Both the position numbers and the translations under genes were made by a program. This document shows, piece by piece, positions 55,082 to 64,000 of a stretch of DNA of 64,000 nt. Numbering within the stretch: position 1 is the stretch's first letter; the number at the start of each line of letters is the position of its first letter. The DNA comes from Myxococcus xanthus (GTDB lineage Bacteria > Myxococcota > Myxococcia > Myxococcales > Myxococcaceae). The DNA is taken from the NCBI RefSeq assembly GCF_900106535.1, contig NZ_FNOH01000006.1, positions 124,001 to 188,000 of the forward strand, given 5' to 3'. Below the pieces are notes generated by a model. That model made no database searches. It was not told the DNA's origin and was given only the letters and a program-made list of their open reading frames with translations.

Positions 55082-56044
55082 TTACTTCAGCAAGCCATTC
55101 TCGCGCAGCCGCTGCTTGAGGAAGGCATCCGCGGTGATGGGCGCGTGGCGCGCCGGGGTGTCCGCCGTCTGGGTGCAGGGCAGCGCCTGGAGCACGCAGT
55201 CCGCGTAGGGATGGACGAAGAAGGGCATCGAGTAGCGCACCGTGTCCTCTTCCTTGCTGCGCGGGTTCACCACCCGGTGCGTAGTGGCGGGGATGATTTC
55301 GTTCGTCACGCGGCTGAGCATGTCGCCCGAGTCGACGACAATCTGTCCGCGCAGTGTGTCCACCGGCAGCCACTCCCCGTCGCGGGTGAGCAGCTCCAGG
55401 CCGGACGCCGTGCCCTCGCAGAGGAGGGTGATGAGGTTGATGTCCTCATGCTCGGCGGCGCGCACGCCCCCGGGGATGAAGCGCTCCTTCAGCGGCGGGT
55501 AGTGGATGAGCCGCAGCACGGAGTTGCCGTCCGTGGCCATGCCGCTGAAGGTGTCGCGCGCCACGCCGAAGTACTCGGCCAGCGCCTGGAGCATGACGCC
55601 CGCCGCGCCATCCAGCGCGTTGAAGAGCGACAGCGTGTGCTCGCGGAAGGTGGACACCTCGGTGGGCCACACGTTGGGGCCATAGAGCGCGTGGTACTTG
55701 TGGTCAGGTGGGAGCTCGCGGCCCACGTGCCAGAACTCCTTCAGGTCTCCCACCTGGCGGTTCTTCGCGTGCTCCTGACCGTAGCCGATGTAGCCGCGCT
55801 GGCCGCCGTGCCCCGCCTGGGCGTACTGGGCCTTGGTGGCCTCGGGCAGGGCGAAGAAGCGCTCCACGTCCGTGTACGTGCGCCGGATGAGGCCGTCGTC
55901 GATGCCGTGGCCTTCCACCGTGACGAAGCCGAACTCCTTGATGCCGTCGCCGAACACCTGCACGAAGCGGGCGCGCTCCTGGGGTGTGCCCGTGCGGTAA
56001 TGGGACAGGTTGACGACGGGGATGCGGCGCTGGGTTGGCGACAT
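55082..56044 (-). CDS. 2-oxoglutarate/Fe(II)-dependent oxygenase (isopenicillin N synthase family)
   Basis: 320 aa from ATG 56044. The N-terminal DIOX_N-like domain (RIPVVNLSHYRTGTPQE and EFGFVTVEGHGIDDGLI) precedes the double-stranded beta-helix core. The iron triad is complete: His199-x-Asp201 in AAEHEDINLITLL and His256 in ATTHRVVNP. The Arg270-x-Ser272 pair in RYSMPFF binds 2-oxoglutarate's carboxylate. HYPP and GYIGYGQEH are further family landmarks. It probably hydroxylates or desaturates a small molecule; the substrate is unknown. A nitrilase-like gene follows 6 bp downstream, and a Ser/Thr kinase gene is divergent. Confidence 0.93.
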   Translation of the reverse strand: MSPTQRRIPVVNLSHYRTGTPQERARFVQVFGDGIKEFGFVTVEGHGIDDGLIRRTYTDVERFFALPEATKAQYAQAGHGGQRGYIGYGQEHAKNRQVGDLKEFWHVGRELPPDHKYHALYGPNVWPTEVSTFREHTLSLFNALDGAAGVMLQALAEYFGVARDTFSGMATDGNSVLRLIHYPPLKERFIPGGVRAAEHEDINLITLLCEGTASGLELLTRDGEWLPVDTLRGQIVVDSGDMLSRVTNEIIPATTHRVVNPRSKEEDTVRYSMPFFVHPYADCVLQALPCTQTADTPARHAPITADAFLKQRLRENGLLK

Positions 56045-56217
56045 GGCGCCGCACTTTAACCACCGTGATGGATTGTCGGCACGCACAGCGTCCGCCAGAG
56101 GACCCTGTTCTGCGACCATGGCTTCGAGGGTGCGGCACCAGCGGACATCTGCCCTCATCCCCCGTGGAAGTCAGTGCTCCCGGAGTCCATGTTGGTGGGC
56201 AGGTTGGGGGGAGGCGG

Positions 56218-58299
56218 ATGCCCGAGGTGAGCAGCGGTGGTGGGTGTGGGGCGTGTGGCCGGCGGCATGGGGCGGATGCCTCGTGTCCGACGCTGGTGCG
56301 CGCGGACGTGCGGGCCGGGGGAACGGCGCATCCCAGGTGTGCCCCCGTGGTCGAGGCGCAGGACCCTCTGGTGGGCGTCCGGTGCGGCAGCTTCCGGCTG
56401 GTGCGGCGCCTGGGCCGGGGCGGCATGGGGGCCGTCTACCTGGGAGAGCACGTCTCCATTGGCAGCCGGGTCGCGGTGAAGGTGCTGCACGCGCACCTGA
56501 CGATGTACCCGGAGCTGGTCCAGCGCTTCCATGCGGAGGCGCGGGCGGTGAACCTCATCGGCCACGAGAACATCGTCAGCATCTTCGACATGGATGCCAC
56601 GCCGCCGCGCCCCTACCTCATCATGGAGTTCCTGGATGGGGCTCCGTTGTCCGCGTGGGTGGGGACGCCCCTGGCCGCGGGCGCGGTCGTCTCGGTGCTG
56701 TCGCAGGTGTGCGACGCGCTCCAGGCCGCGCATGCGCGAGGCATCGTCCACCGCGACCTGAAGCCGGACAACATCTTCCTGGTCCGGCGCAAGCGCAACG
56801 CGCCCTTCGTCAAGGTGCTGGACTTCGGCATCGCCAAGCTGGCGGACGCGCACATGCCCCAGACGCACGCGGGCATCATCGTGGGGACGCCCGAGTACAT
56901 GGCCCCCGAGCAGTCCCTGGGGCGCGGCGTGGATGGCCGCGCGGACCTGTATGCGCTGGGCGTCATCGCCTACCAGCTCCTCACTGGCCGGCTTCCCTTC
57001 AACGATGAGGGACTGGCCGCGCAACTGGTGGCCCATCAGCTGAGGCCACCGCCGCCCCCCAGTTCGGTGTACCCGGCCGTGTCCGCCGCGTTGGAGCACG
57101 TCATCCTGCGCGCCCTGGCCAAGAAGCCCGAGGACCGATACGCCTCCATCGCGGCGTTCCGGAACGCGTTGCAGGTGGCGCTCGCCGAGCACGTGCGCGT
57201 GTCGGCGCGGAAGACGCGTCCCGGAGGACTCGCGGTGCTCGAGCGGGCGCCCGTCGCGCCAGACATGCCCACCGAAGGCCAGTCGCGGGGGCGGCTTGGC
57301 GTGGACGCGCGGGCGGGGCATGTGCCTTCATCGCTCGCGAGCACGTCCCAGCGGCGTCTTGCCCCCGCCGCTCCGGCGGTGCCCCGGGCCTCCCTCGTGG
57401 AAGTGCCGGTGCAGGTCGTGCTGCGGCCAGGGGAAAGCCCTGTGCGGCTCAGGGGCAGTGGCCTCTCCCGGGGCGGCTTGTTCCTTCACGGTGGGCGCGT
57501 ACTGCCGCCGTTGTGTTCGCGGCTGCCCGTGGTGCTGGAGCTGGCGTCCGGGCCCCTGTCGGTCATGTGTGAAGTGGTGCGGGTCGTTCCGCCCGCGCAA
57601 GCGCGCGTCTGGGGGATGCCCACCGGCTTCGGCGTCCAGTTCGTCGAGGCCACCGCCGTGCTCAAGGCCGCCGTGGATGCGCTCCTCCAGGGCGAGCCGG
57701 TACGTGCCGTCCCGCAAGTGCCGCTCACGGAAGACCCGGCCGTGGCGCGCTTGCTGGAGGCCTGGCGTCAGCGCTCGGCGGGGGACGCGTATGCGGTGCT
57801 GGCGCTGGAGCCTGACTCGGACATGGGCACGGTGCGCCTGCGGACCCGCGAGGCCTGGCGCTCGCTGGAGTCCCTGGAGCAGCACTCGCTGACGCCTCCC
57901 CAACGCGCGCAGGTGGATGCGTTGCGCGTCCGCGTCCGCGAGGCGGCCGAGGCCTTGGGCGCCACGGTGCAGCGGGCCCTCTACGATGCCTGGCGCGGCA
58001 ATCATCGCGGGGTGGCGAAGTGCCTGGAGGCAGGGCTCACGGCCGAGCAGTTGGAGTCCCTGCGGCGCGAGTTCCTGGCGCGCAGGCCCCAGGCCATGGG
58101 CACGGCGCGGAGCCACTTCCAGTCTGGTGGCGCGCTGGAGCGCGACGGCCAGCTCTCCCAGGCGCTGGATCAGTACGAACGAGGGCTGAAGCTCGCGCCG
58201 CTGGAGGTGGACATGCTCCAGCGCTACCGCAGGCTCCGCCGGGTGCTGGGCGGGCGGGCGACGGCGCCGACCGGACATGACAGGGCCCGGTCACCTTGA
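56218..58299 (+). CDS. Ser/Thr protein kinase with PilZ-like and J-like C-terminal parts
   Basis: 693 aa from ATG 56218 (GGGGGAGG nearby); a longer frame from 56035 runs into the divergent gene and lacks homology. The N-terminus has a small Cys-rich leader (CGACGRRHGADASC) often seen in myxobacterial kinases. The Hanks-type kinase domain (~60-330) is complete: LGRGGMGAVY, Lys88 in VAVKVL, HRDLKPDN at 178-185, DFG at 202-204 and GTPEYMAPEQ. No transmembrane segment is seen after it. Residues ~395-490 resemble a PilZ domain (LRGSGLSRGGLFLHGG), then a J-like helical region (~520-600, DAYAVLALEPDSD) without HPD, then a TPR-like end. Intact catalytic residues predict an active cytoplasmic kinase; the extra modules suggest sensing or scaffolding. 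Confidence 0.9.
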   Translation: MPEVSSGGGCGACGRRHGADASCPTLVRADVRAGGTAHPRCAPVVEAQDPLVGVRCGSFRLVRRLGRGGMGAVYLGEHVSIGSRVAVKVLHAHLTMYPELVQRFHAEARAVNLIGHENIVSIFDMDATPPRPYLIMEFLDGAPLSAWVGTPLAAGAVVSVLSQVCDALQAAHARGIVHRDLKPDNIFLVRRKRNAPFVKVLDFGIAKLADAHMPQTHAGIIVGTPEYMAPEQSLGRGVDGRADLYALGVIAYQLLTGRLPFNDEGLAAQLVAHQLRPPPPPSSVYPAVSAALEHVILRALAKKPEDRYASIAAFRNALQVALAEHVRVSARKTRPGGLAVLERAPVAPDMPTEGQSRGRLGVDARAGHVPSSLASTSQRRLAPAAPAVPRASLVEVPVQVVLRPGESPVRLRGSGLSRGGLFLHGGRVLPPLCSRLPVVLELASGPLSVMCEVVRVVPPAQARVWGMPTGFGVQFVEATAVLKAAVDALLQGEPVRAVPQVPLTEDPAVARLLEAWRQRSAGDAYAVLALEPDSDMGTVRLRTREAWRSLESLEQHSLTPPQRAQVDALRVRVREAAEALGATVQRALYDAWRGNHRGVAKCLEAGLTAEQLESLRREFLARRPQAMGTARSHFQSGGALERDGQLSQALDQYERGLKLAPLEVDMLQRYRRLRRVLGGRATAPTGHDRARSP

Positions 58300-58315
58300 A
58301 GAAGGCGCCGGGCCC
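58283..58315 (+). terminator. Hairpin spanning the kinase stop codon
   Basis: GGGCCCGG (58283-58290) pairs with CCGGGCCC (58308-58315) across a 17-nt loop that contains the kinase stop codon. It lies between converging genes and may terminate either. Confidence 0.4.
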
Positions 58316-58348
58316 AGGAGCACTTCCTGGATGGAAGGCCACTTGAAA

Positions 58349-58738
58349 TTACGGCTCTTCGTCCAGGTCCTCCAGGGAAACAGCGGTCCGGCAGGCCTGG
58401 CTGAGCCCGTAGACTTGTGCCGCGCAGCCGAACAGCTCACCAAAGTACTGCATCTCGTTGCCCTCGGAGCAGGTGTTGACCCTGTCCAGGCACTTGATGG
58501 CTCCCTCTATCTTTTCCTTGTCGCTATCGGTGCACTTATCGAGGCCGCGCTTGCATTGCTGGATGGCGGCGTCCAGCTCATTGTCCGATAGCCCAGTAAC
58601 TCCACAGGCACGGCCCTTTTTGTCGACCTCGTTGCTGCTGTTGTGCAGGTCTTCGCAAAGGTCATCATCGCCACCGCCACAGCCGGTGCCGAAGGCAAGG
58701 GCGCTGCTGGCGATGAGGCCGATCAGGAGCTTCTTCAT
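58349..58738 (-). CDS. Small Cys-rich lipoprotein
   Basis: 129 aa. A textbook lipoprotein signal, KLLIGLIASSALAFGTGC, gives lipidation at Cys20. The next residues GGGDDD contain Asp only from position +4, so outer-membrane sorting is plausible. The mature chain is helical and acidic with eight further Cys, including two C-x6-C spacings (CKRGLDKC and CLDRVNTC), suggesting a helical bundle held by up to four disulfides. No family recognised. It is a single gene, transcribed away from rplU, and converges with the kinase. Confidence 0.82.
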   Translation of the reverse strand: MKKLLIGLIASSALAFGTGCGGGDDDLCEDLHNSSNEVDKKGRACGVTGLSDNELDAAIQQCKRGLDKCTDSDKEKIEGAIKCLDRVNTCSEGNEMQYFGELFGCAAQVYGLSQACRTAVSLEDLDEEP

Positions 58739-58869
58739 GGTAGTCCCCCTTTGGACGAGGTTGTCGGGCTGGCGCGCGAAAGGGCGGCCGAAAGCCCGGG
58801 TGCTGAGTTAGCATTGACCCAGGGGGTGGGTAAACAGCCGGGGAGTGGCCGTCTGATCCTTCAACCACC

Positions 58870-58898
58870 TTGACTCCCCAGGGTATCTCCCGTAAATC
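58870..58898 (+). promoter_or_regulatory. Candidate sigma-70 promoter of rplU-rpmA
   Basis: TTGACT (58870-58875), a 17-bp spacer, TAAATC (58893-58898). This gives a ~90-nt leader before the rplU start, which contains a short perfect hairpin. Confidence 0.5.
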
Positions 58899-58955
58899 CC
58901 GCCGCCTTTGGCGCGATTGGATGGTCCACCCGTCCGAAATGCGCGGTCGATTCCA

Positions 58956-58972
58956 CGGGTTGACCCAACCCG
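58956..58972 (+). promoter_or_regulatory. Leader hairpin upstream of rplU
   Basis: CGGGTTG-ACC-CAACCCG, a perfect 7-bp stem with a 3-nt loop, ending 21 nt before the rplU start and next to its AGGGG ribosome-binding site. It could take part in autoregulation by L21 or simply stabilise the leader. Confidence 0.4.
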
Positions 58973-58993
58973 ACAGATGACAGGGGTTTGACG

Positions 58994-59302
58994 ATGTACG
59001 CAGTGATTCGCACGGGCGGGAAGCAGTACCGCGTCGCCGAGGGCGATGTGGTCCGGATCGAGAAGATCGCGGGCGACGTCGGGGCCGAAGTGACCTTCAC
59101 GGAGATTCTGCTGGTCGGTGGTTCGGAGAGCCCGAAGGTGGGCCAGCCGACCGTCGCTGGCGCGAAGGTCGTGGGCAAGGTCCTGGCGCAGGACAAGCAC
59201 CGCCGCGTCCTCCACTTCCGGAAGGAGAAGGAGGGCTGGACCCGCCGCCGCGGTCACCGTCAGCCGTACACCGAGGTGAAGGTCACCTCCATCGCCGGCT
59301 AG
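58994..59302 (+). CDS. rplU: 50S ribosomal protein L21
   Basis: 102 aa, normal for L21. [20 protein letters not shown] is the family's N-terminus, and the C-terminal [16 protein letters not shown] segment includes the L21 signature. Binds 23S rRNA in the large subunit. ATG 58994 is chosen over an in-frame TTG two codons earlier. First gene of the conserved rplU-rpmA-obgE order; rpmA follows after 39 bp. Confidence 0.97.
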   Translation: MYAVIRTGGKQYRVAEGDVVRIEKIAGDVGAEVTFTEILLVGGSESPKVGQPTVAGAKVVGKVLAQDKHRRVLHFRKEKEGWTRRRGHRQPYTEVKVTSIAG

Positions 59303-59341
59303 TCCGGGCGGTTTTACCTCAAACTTCAGGAGCACGGTGTC

Positions 59342-59617
59342 ATGGCTCATAAAAAAGGACAGGGTTCTTCGCGCAACGGTCGCGATTCCAACCCGCAGTA
59401 TCGTGGCGTGAAGGTGTACGGCGGTGAGACGGTGTCGGCGGGCAGCATCCTCGTTCGCCAGGTGGGCACGGTCATCCACGCCGGCGCCAACGTGAAGCTC
59501 GGCCGCGACTTCACCCTCTACTCGGTGGTGGACGGCGTGGTGAAGTACGAGCGCCTGGGCCGCGACCGGAAGAAGGTTTCGGTCTACCCGGCCGCCGCTG
59601 AGCAGGCGAGCGCCTGA
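59342..59617 (+). CDS. rpmA: 50S ribosomal protein L27
   Basis: 91 aa. [22 protein letters not shown] is the conserved N-terminus; the tail reaches the peptidyl-transferase centre in the assembled ribosome. It begins directly with Ala-His-Lys-Lys, so there is no cleaved extension as in Firmicutes. [21 protein letters not shown] and [14 protein letters not shown] complete the family match. Two hairpins, the second with a T-run, follow before obgE. Confidence 0.97.
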   Translation: MAHKKGQGSSRNGRDSNPQYRGVKVYGGETVSAGSILVRQVGTVIHAGANVKLGRDFTLYSVVDGVVKYERLGRDRKKVSVYPAAAEQASA

Positions 59618-59623
59618 CGGCTG

Positions 59624-61201
<1,578 letters not shown>

Positions 61202-61205
61202 GTCC

Positions 61206-61883
61206 ATGTCGGGTGGTGGTGCGCGCTACGAGCGCTATGAGCGGGAGCAGTTCGAGCCGGAGCAGTTCCTGCTCGACGTGCGCAAGGAGAAGATTGATCG
61301 CGTCGTCAGTCACCGGACGCGCAACTTCACGGTGGTCCTGGACCGGCTGGAGGACAGCTTCAACATGGCCGCGGTGCTGCGCACCTGCGAGTCCATGGGC
61401 GTTCAGGAAGTCCACATCATCATCAACCCGGAAGCGCCCTTCGTCCCCAACTCGAGGGTGGCCCAGGGCTGCGACAAGTGGCTGGACGTGAAGCTGTACA
61501 GGACGTTCGCCGAGTGCCGCGAGCACCTGAAGTCCCGTGGCTTCTCGCTGTATGCCTCCGCCATTCAGGAGGGGGCCACCAGCCTCTACACCCTGCGCTT
61601 CGACGGGAAGATGGCGCTGGTGTTCGGCAACGAGCGGCGCGGCGTGAGCGAGGACGTGCTGGCCGGCGTGGACGGCACGTTCTGGGTCCCCATGAAGGGT
61701 TTCAGCCAGAGCCTGAACATCTCCGCCGCGGCGTCCGCCTGCATCAGCCGGGCGATTGCCTGGCGGGACGAGCACCTGGGCCAGTCGGGGGACCTGTCTC
61801 CCGAGGATGCCCAGGCCCTGCGCGAGCGCTTCTACGTGCTGGCCATCAAACAGAGGAAGCGCCTGTTCAAGAAGGCCCCGTGA
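61206..61883 (+). CDS. trmH: SpoU/TrmH-type 2'-O-ribose methyltransferase
   Basis: 225 aa. SPOUT-fold methyltransferase acting on tRNA, most like tRNA (Gm18) TrmH. Motif 1 is in VVLDRLEDSFNMAAVLRTCE (Asn and Arg), motif 2 ALVFGNERRGVSED and motif 3 VPMKGFSQSLNISAAASA, which forms the deep-trefoil-knot SAM site. The N-terminal ~25 residues are charged and poorly conserved. The gene begins 4 bp after the obgE stop, so it is probably cotranscribed. TrmH and TrmL cannot be fully separated without an alignment. Confidence 0.92.
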   Translation: MSGGGARYERYEREQFEPEQFLLDVRKEKIDRVVSHRTRNFTVVLDRLEDSFNMAAVLRTCESMGVQEVHIIINPEAPFVPNSRVAQGCDKWLDVKLYRTFAECREHLKSRGFSLYASAIQEGATSLYTLRFDGKMALVFGNERRGVSEDVLAGVDGTFWVPMKGFSQSLNISAAASACISRAIAWRDEHLGQSGDLSPEDAQALRERFYVLAIKQRKRLFKKAP

Positions 61884-61930
61884 ATGCTGGGGCTCAGGCC
61901 CCGTCGGGATGGTTTAGATGGAGGTACGCC

Positions 61931-62653
61931 ATGTTCTTCGAAGCCCTGCTCGCTACGCTCCTGTCCGCCCCTGCCACCCCTGCCGCCACCCCGGTGAAGC
62001 CCGCGCCGACGGTCCAGGCCGCCGCGCCCGCGGCCCCCGCCGCCGCGAAGCCCATGACGCCGGAAGTGAAGTCCCTGGTGGACCGGATGCAGGCCTTCTA
62101 CGAGAAGACCGGTGACTTCCGCGCGGGCTTCCGCCAGGACTACAAGTACAAGACCTTCCGGCGCACGCAGACGTCCGAAGGCACCGTCACGTACAAGAAG
62201 CCCGGCCTGATGCGTTGGGAGTACCTGAAGCCCTCGCCGCGCACCTTCGTGCTGGCGGGCAACAAGGTGTACGCGTACGACCCGGCGGCCCAGAGCCTCA
62301 CCGTGGCCAACGTGGACACCAGCCAGCTCTCCGCGTCGGTGACGTTCCTCTTCGGCCAGGGAAAGCTCGCGGACGAGTTCAACATCACCAAGGGCGCCTG
62401 CAAGGACTGCAAGGGCACGCTGCTGGTGTTGGATCCGCTGAAGAACGAGCCGCGCTTCCGCCAGGTGCGCCTGGAGGTGGATCCATCCACGGCCCAGGTG
62501 CTCAAGAGCACGGTGGTGGACCCGGACGGCAGCGAGAACACCATCTCCTTCCTCAACCTGAAGACGAACGTGGGCCTCGACGCGGACAGCTTCAAGCTGG
62601 ATGTGCCGGACGACACTCGCGTGGATGACTTCACGAAGGCGAAGAAGCAGTAA
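61931..62653 (+). CDS. LolA-like outer-membrane lipoprotein carrier
   Basis: 240 aa from ATG 61931 (GGAGG upstream). A short N-terminal hydrophobic segment (MFFEALLATLLSAPATPAA) is probably a signal peptide. After an Ala/Pro linker comes a LolA-like half-barrel: LVDRMQAFYEKTGDFRAGF, then YKTFRRTQTSEGTVTYKKPG, LMRWEYLKPSPRTFVLAGN and KVYAYDPAAQSLTV, and a C-terminal TISFLNLKTNVGLDADSF strand-turn. LolA shuttles lipoproteins across the periplasm; the fold also occurs in other lipid carriers. A Cys pair (GACKDCKG) is unusual for LolA. A probable lipoprotein gene follows 10 bp later. Confidence 0.87.
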   Translation: MFFEALLATLLSAPATPAATPVKPAPTVQAAAPAAPAAAKPMTPEVKSLVDRMQAFYEKTGDFRAGFRQDYKYKTFRRTQTSEGTVTYKKPGLMRWEYLKPSPRTFVLAGNKVYAYDPAAQSLTVANVDTSQLSASVTFLFGQGKLADEFNITKGACKDCKGTLLVLDPLKNEPRFRQVRLEVDPSTAQVLKSTVVDPDGSENTISFLNLKTNVGLDADSFKLDVPDDTRVDDFTKAKKQ

Positions 62654-62663
62654 CCTGCGAAGC

Positions 62664-64000
62664 GTGCGTCGCGCGTTTCTGCTGATGGGGTGGATGGGGC
62701 TGGTCGGGACCGGGTGCCATCGGGAACCGGCCGCCAGCGCCGAGCGTCCGCAAGGCTTCCACGGTCAGACGCTGCCGCTGCTGGCATCACCCGCGCTGCG
62801 GCTCACCGTGGCGGGCAAACTGGGGACGCGGCCCGTGCCGGTGGTGTTGGACGTGGCTCGGCCACTCTCGCTCGTGTCGCGAGGCTGCTTCGACGGAGCG
62901 CTTCCCGCCCCCGAAGGCACCATCCGCGCGCCCGAGCCCGCGGGAGGTTTCCGCTCCTGGCCCGTGGTGCCTTTGCCCGCCTTCTCGGTGGGTCCGGTGC
63001 GGTCGCCTGTGCGCACCGCGGGTTTGTCCGGTGAGAAGGTCTGCGCCGTGACGCTGGGCGCGGATGTCCTGGAGTTCTATGCGCTCACCGTGGACCCACT
63101 GCGGCGGGAAGTGACCTTCACCACCTCTCGCCCGCGCGCGGACTACGTCGTGGAAGCGGCGGCCACGGAGGCCTCGCGTGAGGTGCACGTGGTGGAGCTC
63201 AGCCGCGAGCCGCTGGGCGATTGGCCCTTGCTGGCCGCGCGGATGACGCAGGGCGGAGCGGAGCTCACGGGGCCCTTCGTCCTTGGCTCGCGCGAGCCCT
63301 TCTCGCGGGTGTCCGTGCGGCTCGCCGAGGCACAGGGGCTTCAGCCGCTCGAAACGGCGGCCAACCTGCCGCCGCGAACCTTCGTGCTGGACGCAGTGGA
63401 GGTGGCCGAGGGACTGGGTGTCCACCCGCTGGTGGTGGAGGCCGCTGGGCGTTGGGATTCGCCGAGCAGCCTGGGCCGCCTGGGGCCGGATGTCTGGGGC
63501 CGCTTCACTGCGACGCTGGACGCAAAGGGCGGGGTCCTGGTGCTGCGGCGCCCCCGCGTCCGGCCGTCAGAAGGCTCCGCCACCAGCCATTGCGCCGCGC
63601 CCGATGGCTCCTTCCGTGAGGAGGCTTGCTACGGCCTGCATGTGCGGCGCGAGCCGGATGGCAGCGTCTCGATCAGCGGCGCCGTGTACCGGGACCTGCC
63701 AGAAGGAGGGCGGCTTCACCTGGAGCCGCTGGGGCCGGACGGGCAGAAGCTGGTGAGCGGCTGTGGCGTGGGGCTGAGCTTCCCCTCCACCAGCAGGGGC
63801 CTGACGACGCAGCACCGCGTGCCCTGGCGCTCCCTGGCGCAGGCGCTGCCTGCCTGCCATGCGGCGCTGTCCACCGCGCGAGACTTCACGCTGAGCCTGT
63901 TCGAGGAAGGCCGCCAGCCCGAGTGCCCCACGGCCTGTGCCTTCGTCACGGAGACCGCCTCTCGCCGCACCGTGTGTGAGTGCCAGCCCACGCCGCTGGG
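62664..64000 (+). CDS. Lipoprotein, degenerate retropepsin-like (3' end beyond window)
   Basis: From GTG 62664, 10 bp after the LolA-like gene, the frame is open for 445 codons to the window edge, so the C-terminus is missing. Signal with GTGC (Cys18) predicts lipidation. Residues ~45-160 follow the retropepsin-like pattern: a strand VPVVLDVARPLSLVS where active enzymes have D-[TS]-G-[AS], and later VTLGADVLEFYALTVDPLRREVTF, matching the closing strand-helix. With DVAR in place of DTGA, the catalytic loop looks lost. Six or more Cys occur in the last ~130 visible residues. Function unknown; the fold call is by pattern and needs structure prediction. Confidence 0.72.
   Translation, partial: MRRAFLLMGWMGLVGTGCHREPAASAERPQGFHGQTLPLLASPALRLTVAGKLGTRPVPVVLDVARPLSLVSRGCFDGALPAPEGTIRAPEPAGGFRSWPVVPLPAFSVGPVRSPVRTAGLSGEKVCAVTLGADVLEFYALTVDPLRREVTFTTSRPRADYVVEAAATEASREVHVVELSREPLGDWPLLAARMTQGGAELTGPFVLGSREPFSRVSVRLAEAQGLQPLETAANLPPRTFVLDAVEVAEGLGVHPLVVEAAGRWDSPSSLGRLGPDVWGRFTATLDAKGGVLVLRRPRVRPSEGSATSHCAAPDGSFREEACYGLHVRREPDGSVSISGAVYRDLPEGGRLHLEPLGPDGQKLVSGCGVGLSFPSTSRGLTTQHRVPWRSLAQALPACHAALSTARDFTLSLFEEGRQPECPTACAFVTETASRRTVCECQPTPL

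Overview
The window is high-GC, densely packed chromosomal DNA from a myxobacterium. It is almost certainly Myxococcus, and M. xanthus or a very close relative fits best. Four things point there: a 1061-residue Oar-type TonB-dependent transporter with its own TonB/ExbB/ExbD/ExbD cluster, a 342-residue RecA a few genes away, a DUF2378 (TIGR02265) protein of a family known essentially from myxobacteria, and large modular proteins typical of the group (Ser/Thr kinase with PilZ-like and J-like parts, pseudo-receiver/coiled-coil giant). The species name is inferred from recalled gene order and protein lengths, not from a search. I saw no rRNA, tRNA, insertion sequence, prophage or CRISPR array.

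Layout. 1-8.5 kb: family 2 glycosyltransferase (cut by the window edge), a 1491-aa TPR protein, an outer-membrane barrel, galU with an overlapping secreted-protein gene, and a glutathione S-transferase. 8.6-20.4 kb: priA coupled to a giant pseudo-receiver/coiled-coil/J-like protein, then def, nth, threonine aldolase, an M23 endopeptidase lipoprotein and an HU protein. 20.6-33.7 kb: beta-helix lipoprotein, alpha/beta hydrolase, pssA, cinA overlapping a GT-C-like membrane protein, a DUF1285 protein, recA, a type II NADH dehydrogenase, a ComM/YifB ATPase, a membrane protein and the DUF2378 protein.

33.8-40.5 kb: the Ton/Oar locus. tonB-exbB-exbD-exbD run leftward and oar plus a Cys-rich lipoprotein run rightward from a shared 234-bp control region with recognisable promoters for both directions. 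In M. xanthus, Oar is required for development and for secretion of the protease PopC, so this is the part of the window with the clearest link to multicellular behaviour.

40.6-58.7 kb: radical SAM protein, several uncharacterised genes (one with a PD-(D/E)XK nuclease-like signature), plsY, an RlmL-like methyltransferase, ftsK with an unusual insertion in its motor, the gatCAB amidotransferase operon led by a zinc-ribbon gene, an oxygenase/nitrilase-like pair in which the nitrilase has lost its catalytic cysteine, and a Ser/Thr kinase. 58.9-64 kb: rplU-rpmA-obgE (ObgE carries a histone H1-like Lys/Ala tail), trmH, a LolA-like carrier and the start of a lipoprotein that resembles a degenerate retropepsin.

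Many neighbouring genes converge with overlapping 3' ends (def/nth, DUF2378/membrane protein, plsY/rlmL, gatB/nitrilase, recA/DUF1285). Start codons were chosen from ribosome-binding sites and family alignment, and differ in places from the longest possible reading frame.
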